Positions 27,082 through 37,025 are shown, counted from the stretch's first letter. The stretch: DNA of 64,000 nt from Nemesobacter sp965249045 (GCA_965249045.1 OZ252213.1:1736001-1800000), one strand, 5' to 3'. The notes: generated by a model not told the origin, from the sequence alone. Program-made: numbers and translations.

Positions 27082-27087
27082 TATAAC
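27082..27087 (+). promoter_or_regulatory. -10 element of a possible leaderless carD promoter
   Basis: TATAAC lies 8 nt before the carD ATG at 27096. A start 7-8 nt downstream would place +1 on or next to the ATG. No Shine-Dalgarno sequence and no good -35 box are seen, so this is a tentative call. Confidence 0.35.
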
Positions 27088-27095
27088 TTAATAAA

Positions 27096-27599
27096 ATGAG
27101 CAAGAAATTTAAAGCAGGGCAAAACGCCGTGTATCCAGTGCATGGGGTGGTTGAGGTTCAGGGAGTCGAAGAAAAGGAGATACTGGGTTCGAAAAAAGCC
27201 TTTTACATACTTAACGTTCTTGAAAGCAACGTAAAACTCATGGTTCCCACGGACAACATAAACTCCGTAGGGTTAAGGCCCGTGGTAGCTAAAAATGAAG
27301 TAAAGAAAATCCTCGACATACTAAGGGAAGAAGACGGCAAAATACCAAAACTAGGTGTACAGAGCTGGAATAAAAGGTACAAGGAATACGCCGACAAGGT
27401 TAAAAGCGGAGACATATACGAAATAGCCTCGGTGTTAAGGGACATACATCATCTGAGGAAGGTGAAAAACCTGTCTTTCGGTGAGAAAAGAATAATGGAA
27501 AACGCCCTTTCCCATGTAGTTAAAGAACTTTCCATAGCGCTTAGAAAAAAAGAGGGAGAAGTCAGTAACCAGATAGAGGAAATCTTCTCCTTAAGCTAG
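27096..27599 (+). CDS. carD: CarD/CdnL family transcription regulator
   Basis: CarD proteins bind the RNA polymerase beta subunit and stabilise open complexes at many promoters. The 167-residue product has the N-terminal Tudor-like interaction domain (FKAGQNAVYPVHGVVEVQGV, to about 60). The C-terminal helical DNA-binding domain contains LRDIHHLRKVKNLSFGEKR. Length and both domains match the family. The ATG has no ribosome site. The gene is single, divergent from lhgO and abutting the convergent phosphodiesterase gene with no gap. Confidence 0.93.
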   Translation: MSKKFKAGQNAVYPVHGVVEVQGVEEKEILGSKKAFYILNVLESNVKLMVPTDNINSVGLRPVVAKNEVKKILDILREEDGKIPKLGVQSWNKRYKEYADKVKSGDIYEIASVLRDIHHLRKVKNLSFGEKRIMENALSHVVKELSIALRKKEGEVSNQIEEIFSLS

Positions 27600-29018
27600 T
27601 CACCCAAGAATATCCCTTCCGTCAACGCCCTGAGGAATATCAAGCCCTAGATAACGGACAATGCTTGAAAAGATATCCGCAGTTCGTATGTAGTCGCATT
27701 GCGCCGGTCGGCTTACAAGAACAGGGACCACCATGTGGTCTTTGTGCAGGGAGCCGTGGGAACCGTGATGTTCAGGGTTCTCGTGGGTAGCCCTGAGATC
27801 ATAGCCCGGTTTTGAACTCACCACCACATCGCCGGTGCGGGGTGATTCGAAAAGCTGGAGAATCTGGAGGGGTGCGTCGGGGTAATCAGAATCTATCGTG
27901 AGTCGAAGCGACTCGGCAGCATCCATCTTCCTTGACTGAAAGCCGTAGCCGAGAGGGTCGCCCGAAACATTACGGTAGTAAATGAAACCTTCAGGATCTA
28001 CGCTCACAAGAGCCTCTCCCCTCGGGTTTATTATTTTTACCTCACCACCCGTCCCGCCAGTTCTAGCGCAGACAATGTCCACTTCGGGCCGGCTGGAGAG
28101 ATCACCCACTATATCCGCTATTTCTTCGCAGCGCGTATGTCTCTTCCATCCATCGGAATTTTTGAAATAGTAATGCGCCATGGAGTTTCCCGAAACCATG
28201 ACGGATGAATCGGCATCGAGAAAATGCCTCAGCACGTTGGTGTAATAAAGCGGTTTGAAACCCCGTCGGCGAAGAAAACCCAGGGAATCGAAATGGGAAT
28301 GGGTGGACGTGAGACCATGGTCGCTTCCCACAACGAAAAGCATATCGTCAAGTTCCCCTCGCTCCGCGATCTTTTTCGCTACCATGCCCACGTATCGGTC
28401 AAGCCTTCTGTAGGATTCTATAACCTTGCGGTGAAAAGGATGGTAGCGGTGGGAGTAGGCGTCTATTGCGGGAAAAACGCAGAAAACAAAACGCGGAGAA
28501 CTTTTAAGAGAGTCAATTAGAATTCTTCCCGCGGCCTCTTCGACACTGTCGCTTTTTTCCGTAAAGTGGCTTTTCACAACTAGGTAATATTTAAGATACT
28601 TGGTTCTGTTGTTCCCAGCGGGTTTTATATCCCTGGTTATCTCATTAAGAATGCTAATACTTCCCGGGACCAGTCCGAAAAGTGTCTGGGAGTCGCACTC
28701 TATGTCCCGGTTGATAAGAAACGACTGGGGACCCGCATAGCTTCTGAATCTTCGCAGGGAAAAGGGGGTCGCATCGTAATACCTTCTGTCAAACCACCTT
28801 ATGCCAGGAAGATTGCACCTGCCGGGAAATTTGCCGAGAAGGTACGGGGTATAAGCCGGACCCGTCGTTGAAGGAAAAACCGTGATTCCCTTAAGAAATT
28901 TTCCGGGCTCTACGACATACTTCTGTATATTCTCAAGATCACCTCTTTTGAAAAGCTCAGCGAAGACATCCAGTCTAGAGCCATCGGCAAGAAAAAAAAC
29001 GCATTTCCTTTTATCCAT
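27600..29018 (-). CDS. Alkaline phosphatase superfamily phosphodiesterase/nucleotide pyrophosphatase-like protein
   Basis: The 472-residue protein has the metal and nucleophile pattern of the type I phosphodiesterase family. D12 lies in LADGSRLD, the nucleophile is Thr 51 or 52 in FPSTTGPAYTPYL, and DAYSHRYHP, GSDHG and a His-rich HGSHGSLHKDH segment follow. There is no signal peptide, so it is probably cytosolic, unlike many relatives. The substrate is unknown; nucleotide, glycerophosphoryl or sugar phosphate esters are possible. Its ATG overlaps the glnE stop (TGATG), so translation is coupled. Confidence 0.8.
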   Translation of the reverse strand: MDKRKCVFFLADGSRLDVFAELFKRGDLENIQKYVVEPGKFLKGITVFPSTTGPAYTPYLLGKFPGRCNLPGIRWFDRRYYDATPFSLRRFRSYAGPQSFLINRDIECDSQTLFGLVPGSISILNEITRDIKPAGNNRTKYLKYYLVVKSHFTEKSDSVEEAAGRILIDSLKSSPRFVFCVFPAIDAYSHRYHPFHRKVIESYRRLDRYVGMVAKKIAERGELDDMLFVVGSDHGLTSTHSHFDSLGFLRRRGFKPLYYTNVLRHFLDADSSVMVSGNSMAHYYFKNSDGWKRHTRCEEIADIVGDLSSRPEVDIVCARTGGTGGEVKIINPRGEALVSVDPEGFIYYRNVSGDPLGYGFQSRKMDAAESLRLTIDSDYPDAPLQILQLFESPRTGDVVVSSKPGYDLRATHENPEHHGSHGSLHKDHMVVPVLVSRPAQCDYIRTADIFSSIVRYLGLDIPQGVDGRDILG

Positions 29019-31816
29019 CAGGCGCTTCCCAGAAAATATTTGTTATAAATCCCCCTGATACCCTCAGTCACACGCGCGTATTCAGCTTTAAGGGAATCTC
29101 CCCTGCCGCCGAAACCGAACTCAACGGCCATCCGGTCAAAATCATCCTGCGTAATCTCGTTTTTGGCCCTCTCGTTTAGCAGGCTGAGCAGATTGCCCAT
29201 TCTCCTCAAAAACAGGTAGCCTCCGGCAAGCGTTTCAGACTCCCCGCTCTCAATCAGCCCAGACCGGCCGAGTGCTCTGATAGCCTCCATTGTGCTTACC
29301 GTTCTGACCTCAGGGTTTTCCCCTCCATGGGCAAGCTGAAGCATCTGGACCAGGAACTCCACGTCTATCAGTCCTCCCCTGCCCGTTTTCAGGTTGAACC
29401 TTGATTCCGTCTCGTTGGCAAGCTCTTTTTCAATTCTCCCGCGAAGTCTGTAAATTTCCTTCGGAAAATCCGGAGCAAGTTTTTTCGCGTAGACGAAATT
29501 TTTGATGATTTTCATGACCTTCTCACCAAGCGCGCGGTTTCCCGCGACCGCCCGGGCCTTTACGAGGGCCTGTTTTTCCCAAGTAAGCGCGCTTGAATCA
29601 TGGTACTCCTCAAAAGCATCAAGCGAGGTAACAAGGGCTCCCGAGTTTCCCGACGGGCGCAGTTCCACGTCTACCTTGTAACAGAAGCTCTCGGAAGTAT
29701 AAACCGAAAGATTGGATATAAACCTCTGACCGTACTTTGAGAAAAGCTCGTGATCCTCTCCCTCGTAAATGAAAATTATGTCCAGGTCGGAAGCATAGCT
29801 CATTTCCCTTCCCCCAAGTTTTCCGAGTCCCAGGACAACCATGTTGTCAAGAAGCTTCCTTTTCCCGGCAGAGCACCTAAGAGACTCCTTGGCAAGTTCA
29901 AGGCTTGAGTCCATTACCACGTCCGCTACCATCGACAGGTATTTCCCAACGTAGATCGGATCCAGATCCTCGGAAAGTTCCCTGAAGCAAAGCTTAAGGG
30001 ACTCAATGTGCTTGAAACTTCGAAGGGCATTCAGCTTGTCTTCAAAAAACTCCTCCTCCGAAACGGCTTCCTCAAGTGCCGAAGCCAAGGCATCTTTTGA
30101 ATCGTAGAACCGCGTTACGTCCTTTAAGATGATCGAGTCAAGATACTCGGGATGCCTGATAAGGAAATCGGACAGCATGCCGCCCCTTGAAAAAAGCTTG
30201 GACAGAAGAGAGATGATTTCCGGGTTTTCCGTTAAAAGCGCGTAAACCGACATCTTGGAGCCCAGACCGGAGATGAATCTTTCAAGATTCATAAGCGCCG
30301 AGTCCGGGTCGCTCAGCTTGATTATGGTTGAAAGAAAAGCCGGTATTACTTTTTTCGAAAGTATCCTTCCTCTTTCCGTGAGTCCGGCCCTTCTGGGGTC
30401 CACGAGGCGCAATATGATTTCGACCGCGTCGTCGGGAACCGAAAAACCGAGATTGCCAAAAGCTAAGACCGCCTCCTCGTGGTTTACGTTTCCCTCGGCC
30501 ATAAAGTCAGCTACCTCCCAGAATTCCCTGCCTTTTTCCTCAACCTGCATGCCTGGGTCGTAGAACAGATTCCTGTAGTTTTTCATAACAAGCGAAGTTA
30601 TCTCTTCGTAAGCGGCTTTAAAATCATCTGTCCCCTCAAAACCCATCCTCCTCGAGAGCCTTGCAAGTGAATTTTTCTCCGTGGGAATTCGGTGTGTCTG
30701 AACTTCATCCCAGAGCTGAATCGAATGCTCCACTTTTCTTAGGAAGAGATAGCAGTGCGCCATCTCTTCCTTTACCTGCTCGGTTATAAAACCCGTCTTT
30801 GACATGGTCCTCAGAGCGTCAAGAGTATTCATAAGTCCCCTGAGCCTTCTCACCGCTCCGCCGCTCATAAGCTGGGTCGCCTGTACGAAAAACTCAATAT
30901 CTCTTATTCCACCCCTGCCGAGCTTCACGTCGTTTTCCTTCCGTACGCCCTCAAGACGAACCTTCATGTCCTTAAGATCCTCTATGGACTCGTAATCAAG
31001 GAACTTGTGGTATATGACCGGTTCAAGCTCCGCCAGAAACTCGCGACCAAGCTCGAGGTCCCCCGCAACCGGGGTCGCCTTAAGCAGCACCGCTCTCTCC
31101 CAGGTCTCAGCCCAGTGGTAATAATGATCAAGCGCCACGTCAATCGATACCGCGACCGGGCTCCTGCTGCCTCCCGGGCGCAGTCCCAGATCGACTCTGT
31201 AGAGAAAACCACCGGCAGAGACAGAACTTATCGTTCTGGTAATCGAGGAGGAAATCGTGAATATCTGTTCGGCGTACCGCTCGTTTCTGTAAAGATAGAC
31301 AAGGTCTATATCTGAACTGAGGTTAAGAAGCCTCCCGCCGAGTTTTCCCATACCCAGCACCACGAATTCGAACTGATCTCCGCCTTTGGCTCTTGACCTG
31401 TAAAAATCAAGCACCGCCCTCACCACCGCAACAGCAAGATCAGAGATTTCCTCCATAGTCTGGCGAAACGCGCAGAGACCCAGAATTTCTCTGTAAATTA
31501 TTCTCGAAAGCTCTGCGTACTTGTATTCCTTCAGCCTTTCGGAGAGCTGTTCTGAGTCCTGCGAATTCCTCACAACTGAGGCAAGGGGGATTTTGTGGGA
31601 AGAGAGCGTTTTTTTTCTCCCGAGGGCCTTTTTATTCGCGAGTATGTTTAGCGTACGGGGATTTCTTATGATTGAACTGCCGAGGAACCTGCTGTGCGAG
31701 GAAACAGCGTAAATGATTTTCTCCTCTTCCGCAGAAAGCCTGCCATTTATCTCCCGGAATCTTTCAACGGTTAAGCGCCCGTTTTCCTCGTCGGGAAGAA
31801 GAATTTTCTTTTTCAT
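29018..31816 (-). CDS. glnE: Bifunctional glutamine synthetase adenylyltransferase/adenylyl-removing enzyme
   Basis: GlnE attaches and removes AMP on glutamine synthetase in response to PII and glutamine. The 932-residue protein has two nucleotidyltransferase domains. The first has GMGKLGGRLLNLSSDIDLVY (about 156-175, with D170/D172 in GTG-start numbering). The second has GLGKLGGREMSYASDLDII near residue 670-690. Helical PII-uridylyl-transferase-type regions follow each. A GTG at 31819 directly precedes the ATG. It lies 9 nt after priA and overlaps the phosphodiesterase gene. Glutamine synthetase itself is not in the window. Confidence 0.95.
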   Translation of the reverse strand: MKKKILLPDEENGRLTVERFREINGRLSAEEEKIIYAVSSHSRFLGSSIIRNPRTLNILANKKALGRKKTLSSHKIPLASVVRNSQDSEQLSERLKEYKYAELSRIIYREILGLCAFRQTMEEISDLAVAVVRAVLDFYRSRAKGGDQFEFVVLGMGKLGGRLLNLSSDIDLVYLYRNERYAEQIFTISSSITRTISSVSAGGFLYRVDLGLRPGGSRSPVAVSIDVALDHYYHWAETWERAVLLKATPVAGDLELGREFLAELEPVIYHKFLDYESIEDLKDMKVRLEGVRKENDVKLGRGGIRDIEFFVQATQLMSGGAVRRLRGLMNTLDALRTMSKTGFITEQVKEEMAHCYLFLRKVEHSIQLWDEVQTHRIPTEKNSLARLSRRMGFEGTDDFKAAYEEITSLVMKNYRNLFYDPGMQVEEKGREFWEVADFMAEGNVNHEEAVLAFGNLGFSVPDDAVEIILRLVDPRRAGLTERGRILSKKVIPAFLSTIIKLSDPDSALMNLERFISGLGSKMSVYALLTENPEIISLLSKLFSRGGMLSDFLIRHPEYLDSIILKDVTRFYDSKDALASALEEAVSEEEFFEDKLNALRSFKHIESLKLCFRELSEDLDPIYVGKYLSMVADVVMDSSLELAKESLRCSAGKRKLLDNMVVLGLGKLGGREMSYASDLDIIFIYEGEDHELFSKYGQRFISNLSVYTSESFCYKVDVELRPSGNSGALVTSLDAFEEYHDSSALTWEKQALVKARAVAGNRALGEKVMKIIKNFVYAKKLAPDFPKEIYRLRGRIEKELANETESRFNLKTGRGGLIDVEFLVQMLQLAHGGENPEVRTVSTMEAIRALGRSGLIESGESETLAGGYLFLRRMGNLLSLLNERAKNEITQDDFDRMAVEFGFGGRGDSLKAEYARVTEGIRGIYNKYFLGSA

Positions 31817-31825
31817 CACGCCGGG

Positions 31826-34249
31826 TCACATGAAATCATAAGGATCAACATCCACTACAAGCTTAATTCCCGAAGCGTGTTTTTTCAACGAATCGTAAAG
31901 TGCGGAAGCATAGTTTCTAAGCAACCCCAGATTTTTTGACACGATAATAATCTGCCACCTGAACCTGTTTCTCAACTTGTATATGGGAGCCTCGGAGGGA
32001 CCGAGCACCTTAAGCGATCCGGGTGGAAGTTTGAGGAGAAACTTTTCCGCCGTGCGCTTCATTTTTTCGGCGAAATCTCTTGTTCTCTCCTCATTAAGTC
32101 CATTTACCCTAAAAGATATGAACCTTGAGAAAGGAGGCTGGTTAAGAGACTCTCTAAGTTGCAGTTCTTCTTCCAGAAACCCGGAACTGTTATGAGTAAC
32201 GGCAAATTCTACCGAAGGATGTCCGGGGTTATGTGTCTGCAGAATAACCGTCCCAGGCTTCTCTCCCCTGCCCGTTCTCCCGGCTACCTGTGTCAGTACC
32301 TGAAACGTTCTTTCTCCCGAGCGGAAGTCGGGCATCCCGAGCATATGATCGGCAGAGAGAACGCCGACCAGCGTAACCCCCGGCAAATCATGTCCCTTGG
32401 CCACCATCTGGGTCCCGACAAGAACATCCACCTCTCCGGATTCAAGCTTTCGGTAAAGGTCAAGAAGCTTGTTTTTCCCGCGAGTGTAATCCCTGTCCAT
32501 AACGAAAACCCTGGCATCAGGGAGGATGTTTCTTACCTGTTCCTCTACTTTCTGGGTACCCAGGCCCTTGCCCATGTATCTGGCCCCGCAGTGACTGCAG
32601 TTATTCTCGAACTCCTGCCTGATTCCGCAGTAATGGCACTTGATTGAATTATCTTTTTTGTGAAAAGTAAGGGTTATCGAGCAGTTGGGACACCTGAAAA
32701 GTTCACCGCAGTCCCCGCAGACTAAAAAACTGGAGAAACCTCTTCTGTTAATAAAAAGAATCGACTGTTCCCCGCGGTCAAAATTCTCCACGAGAATGTC
32801 CTTGAGGCGCGGGGAGAAGACACTCTCATTTACGTTTTTCATATCCACAAGCTCAACATCGGGAAGCCTGCTTGCCCCCACTCTCGCTGGAAGAGAAAGA
32901 TATTCGTATTTGCCTCTGATCGCGTTTGCGTAGGATTCAAGGGAAGGAGTCGCGGAGCCCAGGATGACCGGACAGCCATATATCGTTCCAAGCACGACCG
33001 CGGCGTCACGGGCGTTGTAACACGGCGCTTCGCTCTGCTTGTAGGAGGACTCATGCTCTTCATCCACCACCACGAGGCCGAGATTCTCAAGCGGAGCGAA
33101 AACCGCGGAGCGTGCTCCTATTACCACGCTTAACTCACCGCTGCGGGCCCTTCTCCAGACGTCAAACCTCTCCCCTTCGCTGAGCGCGCTGTGAATCACC
33201 GATACAGCATCGGCGAAACGGGAGCGGAACCTCTTCACCAGAAGCGGGGTAAGCGCTATTTCAGGAACCATAACTATCGCCTGTTTTCCCCTGGCTATCA
33301 CTTCGCTCACAACCCTGAGGTAAACCTCGGTTTTTCCGCTTCCGGTAACTCCGTGAAGAAGAAAGCAGCGATATTCTCCCCTTTCGACGTAGGGCAGAAT
33401 TTTGTCTATCGCCATCCGCTGATCCTGAGTAAGTTGCTTGGGCGGCTCCTCCTCAGCATCAAAGACGGCGTAAGGATCCCTTCCGATCTCCCTCAGTTCC
33501 ACGGAGACTAGGGCGTTATCTACAAGCCACTTTACGTGAGCCGTAAAATTGCCGAATATCTCCTTTAATTCCGAGTGGGATACTGAGCCGTGGAGGTTTA
33601 TGAATTCAAGTATGGCTCCCTTGGCGGGTTTTTTTTTCTTGATCCCCAAAACGGTGTCCGGATCGCAGGCGGCACCGTAGATTTTTTCGTATTTTATCTT
33701 CTCATCGCTTATAACCCTGTAGTCGAATTTAACAAGCCCCCTTCTTTGAAGAGAGTTAAGATTCTCAAGCGATGCTCCACCACTGAGTTCCAGAAGTTTC
33801 TCCGAAGTCAGTTCTTCTTCAAGCAAAAGAGTTTTAAGGATTTTTTTCTCGAGGTTCTCCGAGCCCCTTTCCCGAAAACGGTTTTTCCCTTCTTCCGTGA
33901 CCCGCACGGTTTTCCCGACGCTTTTACCGAGCCCAAGAGGATGCGCAAACTTAAGCACGATTCCGAGAGGCGCCATGTAGTACTCGGAGACCCAGCGGAA
34001 AAATTCCAAGCGTTTTTCGTCAAAAAGCGCAGATTCATCCAGAATGTCGATTATATCCTTTAACTCGAAATCGACTTTCCGCTTCCCACCATCTCCTACC
34101 ACGTACCCTATTGCCTTGCGGTTTCCGAGGGGAACAAACACCCTCTTTCCCGTAGCAACACTATCTTGGAAATGTCTCGGAACCGAATATAGAAAAAGCT
34201 GTTCGGAATGAATTGGCAAAGCTACTTGAAGAATCTTTGCTGAAGCCAT
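31826..34249 (-). CDS. priA: Primosomal protein N' (replication restart helicase PriA)
   Basis: PriA recognises stalled forks and reloads the replisome. The 807-residue product has the N-terminal DNA-binding domain. The helicase core follows, with GVTGSGKTEVYL near 300 and VVDEEHESSYKQ near 390. The zinc region has four CxxC pairs (CGDC, CPNC, CHYC, CSHC; about 510-555), and the helicase C-lobe contains GTQMVAKGHD and AGRTGRG. The ATG at 34249 is preferred to an open frame reaching 34276. A 186-nt gap without recognised elements separates it from ilvB upstream. glnE follows after 9 nt. Confidence 0.96.
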   Translation of the reverse strand: MASAKILQVALPIHSEQLFLYSVPRHFQDSVATGKRVFVPLGNRKAIGYVVGDGGKRKVDFELKDIIDILDESALFDEKRLEFFRWVSEYYMAPLGIVLKFAHPLGLGKSVGKTVRVTEEGKNRFRERGSENLEKKILKTLLLEEELTSEKLLELSGGASLENLNSLQRRGLVKFDYRVISDEKIKYEKIYGAACDPDTVLGIKKKKPAKGAILEFINLHGSVSHSELKEIFGNFTAHVKWLVDNALVSVELREIGRDPYAVFDAEEEPPKQLTQDQRMAIDKILPYVERGEYRCFLLHGVTGSGKTEVYLRVVSEVIARGKQAIVMVPEIALTPLLVKRFRSRFADAVSVIHSALSEGERFDVWRRARSGELSVVIGARSAVFAPLENLGLVVVDEEHESSYKQSEAPCYNARDAAVVLGTIYGCPVILGSATPSLESYANAIRGKYEYLSLPARVGASRLPDVELVDMKNVNESVFSPRLKDILVENFDRGEQSILFINRRGFSSFLVCGDCGELFRCPNCSITLTFHKKDNSIKCHYCGIRQEFENNCSHCGARYMGKGLGTQKVEEQVRNILPDARVFVMDRDYTRGKNKLLDLYRKLESGEVDVLVGTQMVAKGHDLPGVTLVGVLSADHMLGMPDFRSGERTFQVLTQVAGRTGRGEKPGTVILQTHNPGHPSVEFAVTHNSSGFLEEELQLRESLNQPPFSRFISFRVNGLNEERTRDFAEKMKRTAEKFLLKLPPGSLKVLGPSEAPIYKLRNRFRWQIIIVSKNLGLLRNYASALYDSLKKHASGIKLVVDVDPYDFM

Positions 34250-34435
34250 AACAATCTCAGAAGACCCGAAAATCAAGTCTCACAAAAGAGTATATATAAA
34301 AGCCGGGAAAGAACCTTGGGTTCGGGCCGAGAAACCTCCCCTATGAGCTTCGGGATGTGGAAAGCGGGAACATGCACGCAAAAAAGGGGATATGAAACCA
34401 AAGCCCTGCCCCGCGCGATTCACCCACGCGCAATA

Positions 34436-36142
34436 TCAGGCAAGATCTGCGGGCATCATTATCATATCGTCCATCGTACCGCCGGGAGCTATCATCGGAT
34501 AAACCATTTCCGTTTCATCGACCTCTATTTCCATGAGGACAACGCCGGGAGTGTTAAGACCTTCTCTGAGAGTGGGCTCAAGCTCTTCGGGTTTCACCGC
34601 CCGAAGGCCTCTGGCACCAAAAGCCTCGGCAAGCTTTACGAAATCCGGCAGCACTTCAAACCGCGACGCGGAGTAATTGCTCTCAAAAAACATCGTCTGC
34701 CACTGCCTTACCATTCCGTGATGACCGTTGTTGAAAACAATGATCTTAAGATCCATATTGTTTTCAACCGCCGTTGCGAGTTCCTGGAAATTCATCTGGA
34801 AGCTTCCGTCGCCGGCAACGCATATCACCTGCTCATCCGGTCTTGCGTACTTCGCTCCCATCGAGGCGGGGAAACCGAATCCCATTGTTCCCAGTCCCCC
34901 AGAGGTAATATGGGTTCTGGGTCTTTCGAACTTGTAGAACTGGGCTACCCACATCTGATGCTGACCCACGTCGGAAACTATTATGGAGTCCCCATTCGTG
35001 ATCTTGTAAAGCATGTCTATGGCGTAGGTCGTGAGAATCTTCCCGCTTCCCTGGGAATAAGTAAGCGGATGTTTTTCCTCCCAATCCCTTACCCGTCTGA
35101 GCCAGGATTCCCTTCCCTCAAGGTCAATCTCGCCGGGAAGAGCGTCAAGTATCTGGCGCAGTATGGTCTTGGCGTCCCCTACTATAGGACACTGAACCGT
35201 TATGTTCTTGTCTATCGAAGAAGGGTCTATGTCTATATGGATAATTTCCGCGTTGGGGGCAAACTCTTCAAAGTTTCCACCCGTAGCCCTGTCGTCAAAC
35301 CTCCCGCCGACCGAGATAACGAGATCCGATTCGGTCACAGTCATATTGGCCGCGTAGGAACCGTGCATCCCGAGCATGCTTATGAAAAGCGGATCGCTTG
35401 CCGGATAACCTCCGAGCCCCATAAGGGTTGAAGCCACAGGTATCTGAAGCCGGTGGCAGAACTCAAGGAGCTCCTTCGTAGCCCCGGACCAGATAACTCC
35501 TCCTCCGGAATAAACAACCGGCCGTTTGGCGGCAACCAGCATCTCGACCGCCCTTTTTATCTGCGAGGGATTTCCCTTCATAGTGGGCTTGTAGCCTTTG
35601 ATATCTATTTCTTCGGGGATTACGAATTCGTCTTCTCCTATGAGAACATCCTTCGGCATATCAACAAGAACCGGGCTGGGTCTTCCGGTGCCGGCTATGT
35701 GGAAGGCCTCTTTCATTACTCTCGGAAGATCCCGGGTTCTCCGCACAAGGTAGTTATGTTTCGTGCAGGGCCTGGTTATGCCGATATGATCGGCTTCCTG
35801 AAACGCATCGCTTCCAAGGTACTGCGTCGGAACCTGTCCCGTAAAAATAACTATGGGAGATGAATCCATCTGCGCCGTCGCGATACCGGTAACGGTATTG
35901 GTTGCTGCTGGACCCGAAGTGCAGAGTACAACTCCCGGTCTTCCAGAAGCTCTTGCGTACCCGTCGGCCATGTGCGTCGCTCCCTGCTCATGTCTCACCA
36001 AGACGTGCTTTATCCTGTCGGTGTAACCGGTCATCACGTCATATACCTTGAGAACGTAACCTCCCGGTAGTCCGAAGACCACGTCAATACCTTGGTGAAG
36101 AAGCGTCTCAAAGAACATCTGTGCGCCGAGCATCTTGGCCAT
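34436..36142 (-). CDS. ilvB: Acetolactate synthase large (catalytic) subunit
   Basis: This TPP/FAD enzyme makes acetolactate or acetohydroxybutyrate for branched-chain amino acids. The 568-residue protein has the catalytic glutamate segment VRHEQGATHMADGYARASG, the FAD region, and the TPP/Mg motif GDGSFQMNFQELATA ending in NN. The ATG at 36142 is preferred over an open frame to 36229. The regulatory small subunit ilvN and ilvC, which usually follow, are absent: priA is next. The small subunit is presumably encoded elsewhere. Confidence 0.95.
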   Translation of the reverse strand: MAKMLGAQMFFETLLHQGIDVVFGLPGGYVLKVYDVMTGYTDRIKHVLVRHEQGATHMADGYARASGRPGVVLCTSGPAATNTVTGIATAQMDSSPIVIFTGQVPTQYLGSDAFQEADHIGITRPCTKHNYLVRRTRDLPRVMKEAFHIAGTGRPSPVLVDMPKDVLIGEDEFVIPEEIDIKGYKPTMKGNPSQIKRAVEMLVAAKRPVVYSGGGVIWSGATKELLEFCHRLQIPVASTLMGLGGYPASDPLFISMLGMHGSYAANMTVTESDLVISVGGRFDDRATGGNFEEFAPNAEIIHIDIDPSSIDKNITVQCPIVGDAKTILRQILDALPGEIDLEGRESWLRRVRDWEEKHPLTYSQGSGKILTTYAIDMLYKITNGDSIIVSDVGQHQMWVAQFYKFERPRTHITSGGLGTMGFGFPASMGAKYARPDEQVICVAGDGSFQMNFQELATAVENNMDLKIIVFNNGHHGMVRQWQTMFFESNYSASRFEVLPDFVKLAEAFGARGLRAVKPEELEPTLREGLNTPGVVLMEIEVDETEMVYPMIAPGGTMDDMIMMPADLA

Positions 36143-36250
36143 TTTACATTGTCTCCCGTGATTGTTCTGAAAATGCGGAATACCTACAACCCACCCGCTT
36201 AATCTATCACTGCGCACAGACAACTTCAAGACCGGCGGTGAAAAAGATTC

Positions 36251-36937
36251 CTACCGCCGTTTCGGCGACGACGTTTCACGCTCCGCCCCGGAGCGGCGAA
36301 GATAAAACGGAGTTAAAGAAAACGGATCATCTTTTCGTCCGGAAAGAATCTTTTTTCTCCCCAGAAGCGCGCATGCAGATGCCTTGGGGGTGTTGAGGTT
36401 AGCAGGTAAGAACACAGCGTCTTCCCCCAATGTTTCCCGTATAAGTTTCGCGTGGAGAACTGCCGCGCTGCCCACAAAAACGGTCTTTTTTCTTATCCCG
36501 GAACATACAGACTCCGGGGCGGCGATTTCCGCGGGAGTCATCTCTTCGCTCTTGGGATCATAAAACGAGAAGAAAACCTCCCCCCTGCCCGCGTCGGTCA
36601 TGGCGCATACGTCGTTTCCGGACCAAAGCGCGTTCGATGCAACAATCTCAAGCGAGGGAACTCCCGCAAGATCCGTTCCCAGGGAATAGCAGAGCGCCTT
36701 CGCGGTGGAGACCCCTATTCGAAGCGAGGTGAAGGAACCCGGCCCCGTTGATACGCAGACCGTGTCCAGATCATTTTTCCCGAGCCCGCAATCCGAAAGA
36801 AGCCGCTTGACTGTGGGAATAAGTACTTCGTTATGCCTCGGACCGGTGTTGAAAACATATTCGCAAAGAAGCGTGTCGTCATCGGATATTGACACACTTC
36901 CCGAAAAAGTAGAGGTTTCGATTCCCAGAATTTTCAT
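36251..36937 (-). CDS. tsaB: tRNA threonylcarbamoyladenosine biosynthesis protein TsaB
   Basis: TsaB is the ASKHA-fold partner of TsaD in making t6A37 on ANN-decoding tRNAs. The 228-residue product opens with KILGIETSTFSGSVSISDD and has the CVSTGPGSFTSLRIGVSTAKAL segment diagnostic for TsaB/YeaZ. It lacks the metal-binding histidines of TsaD. It lies 88 nt after recA and 108 nt before ilvB on the same strand. tsaD, tsaC and tsaE are not in the window. Confidence 0.93.
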   Translation of the reverse strand: MKILGIETSTFSGSVSISDDDTLLCEYVFNTGPRHNEVLIPTVKRLLSDCGLGKNDLDTVCVSTGPGSFTSLRIGVSTAKALCYSLGTDLAGVPSLEIVASNALWSGNDVCAMTDAGRGEVFFSFYDPKSEEMTPAEIAAPESVCSGIRKKTVFVGSAAVLHAKLIRETLGEDAVFLPANLNTPKASACALLGRKKILSGRKDDPFSLTPFYLRRSGAERETSSPKRR

Positions 36938-37025
36938 GCGTGTTGCTCAGATGTAGTAAAAGAACGAGGCATTTTAAGGAGTGACGGTTATGCACTCAGA
37001 TTTAGTGGATTTGGAATACCGGAAA

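Noticed and set aside
34316..35431. 371-codon open frame on the plus strand opposite ilvB
   Set aside because: It lies wholly antisense to a well-supported gene and has low-quality composition with no motif.
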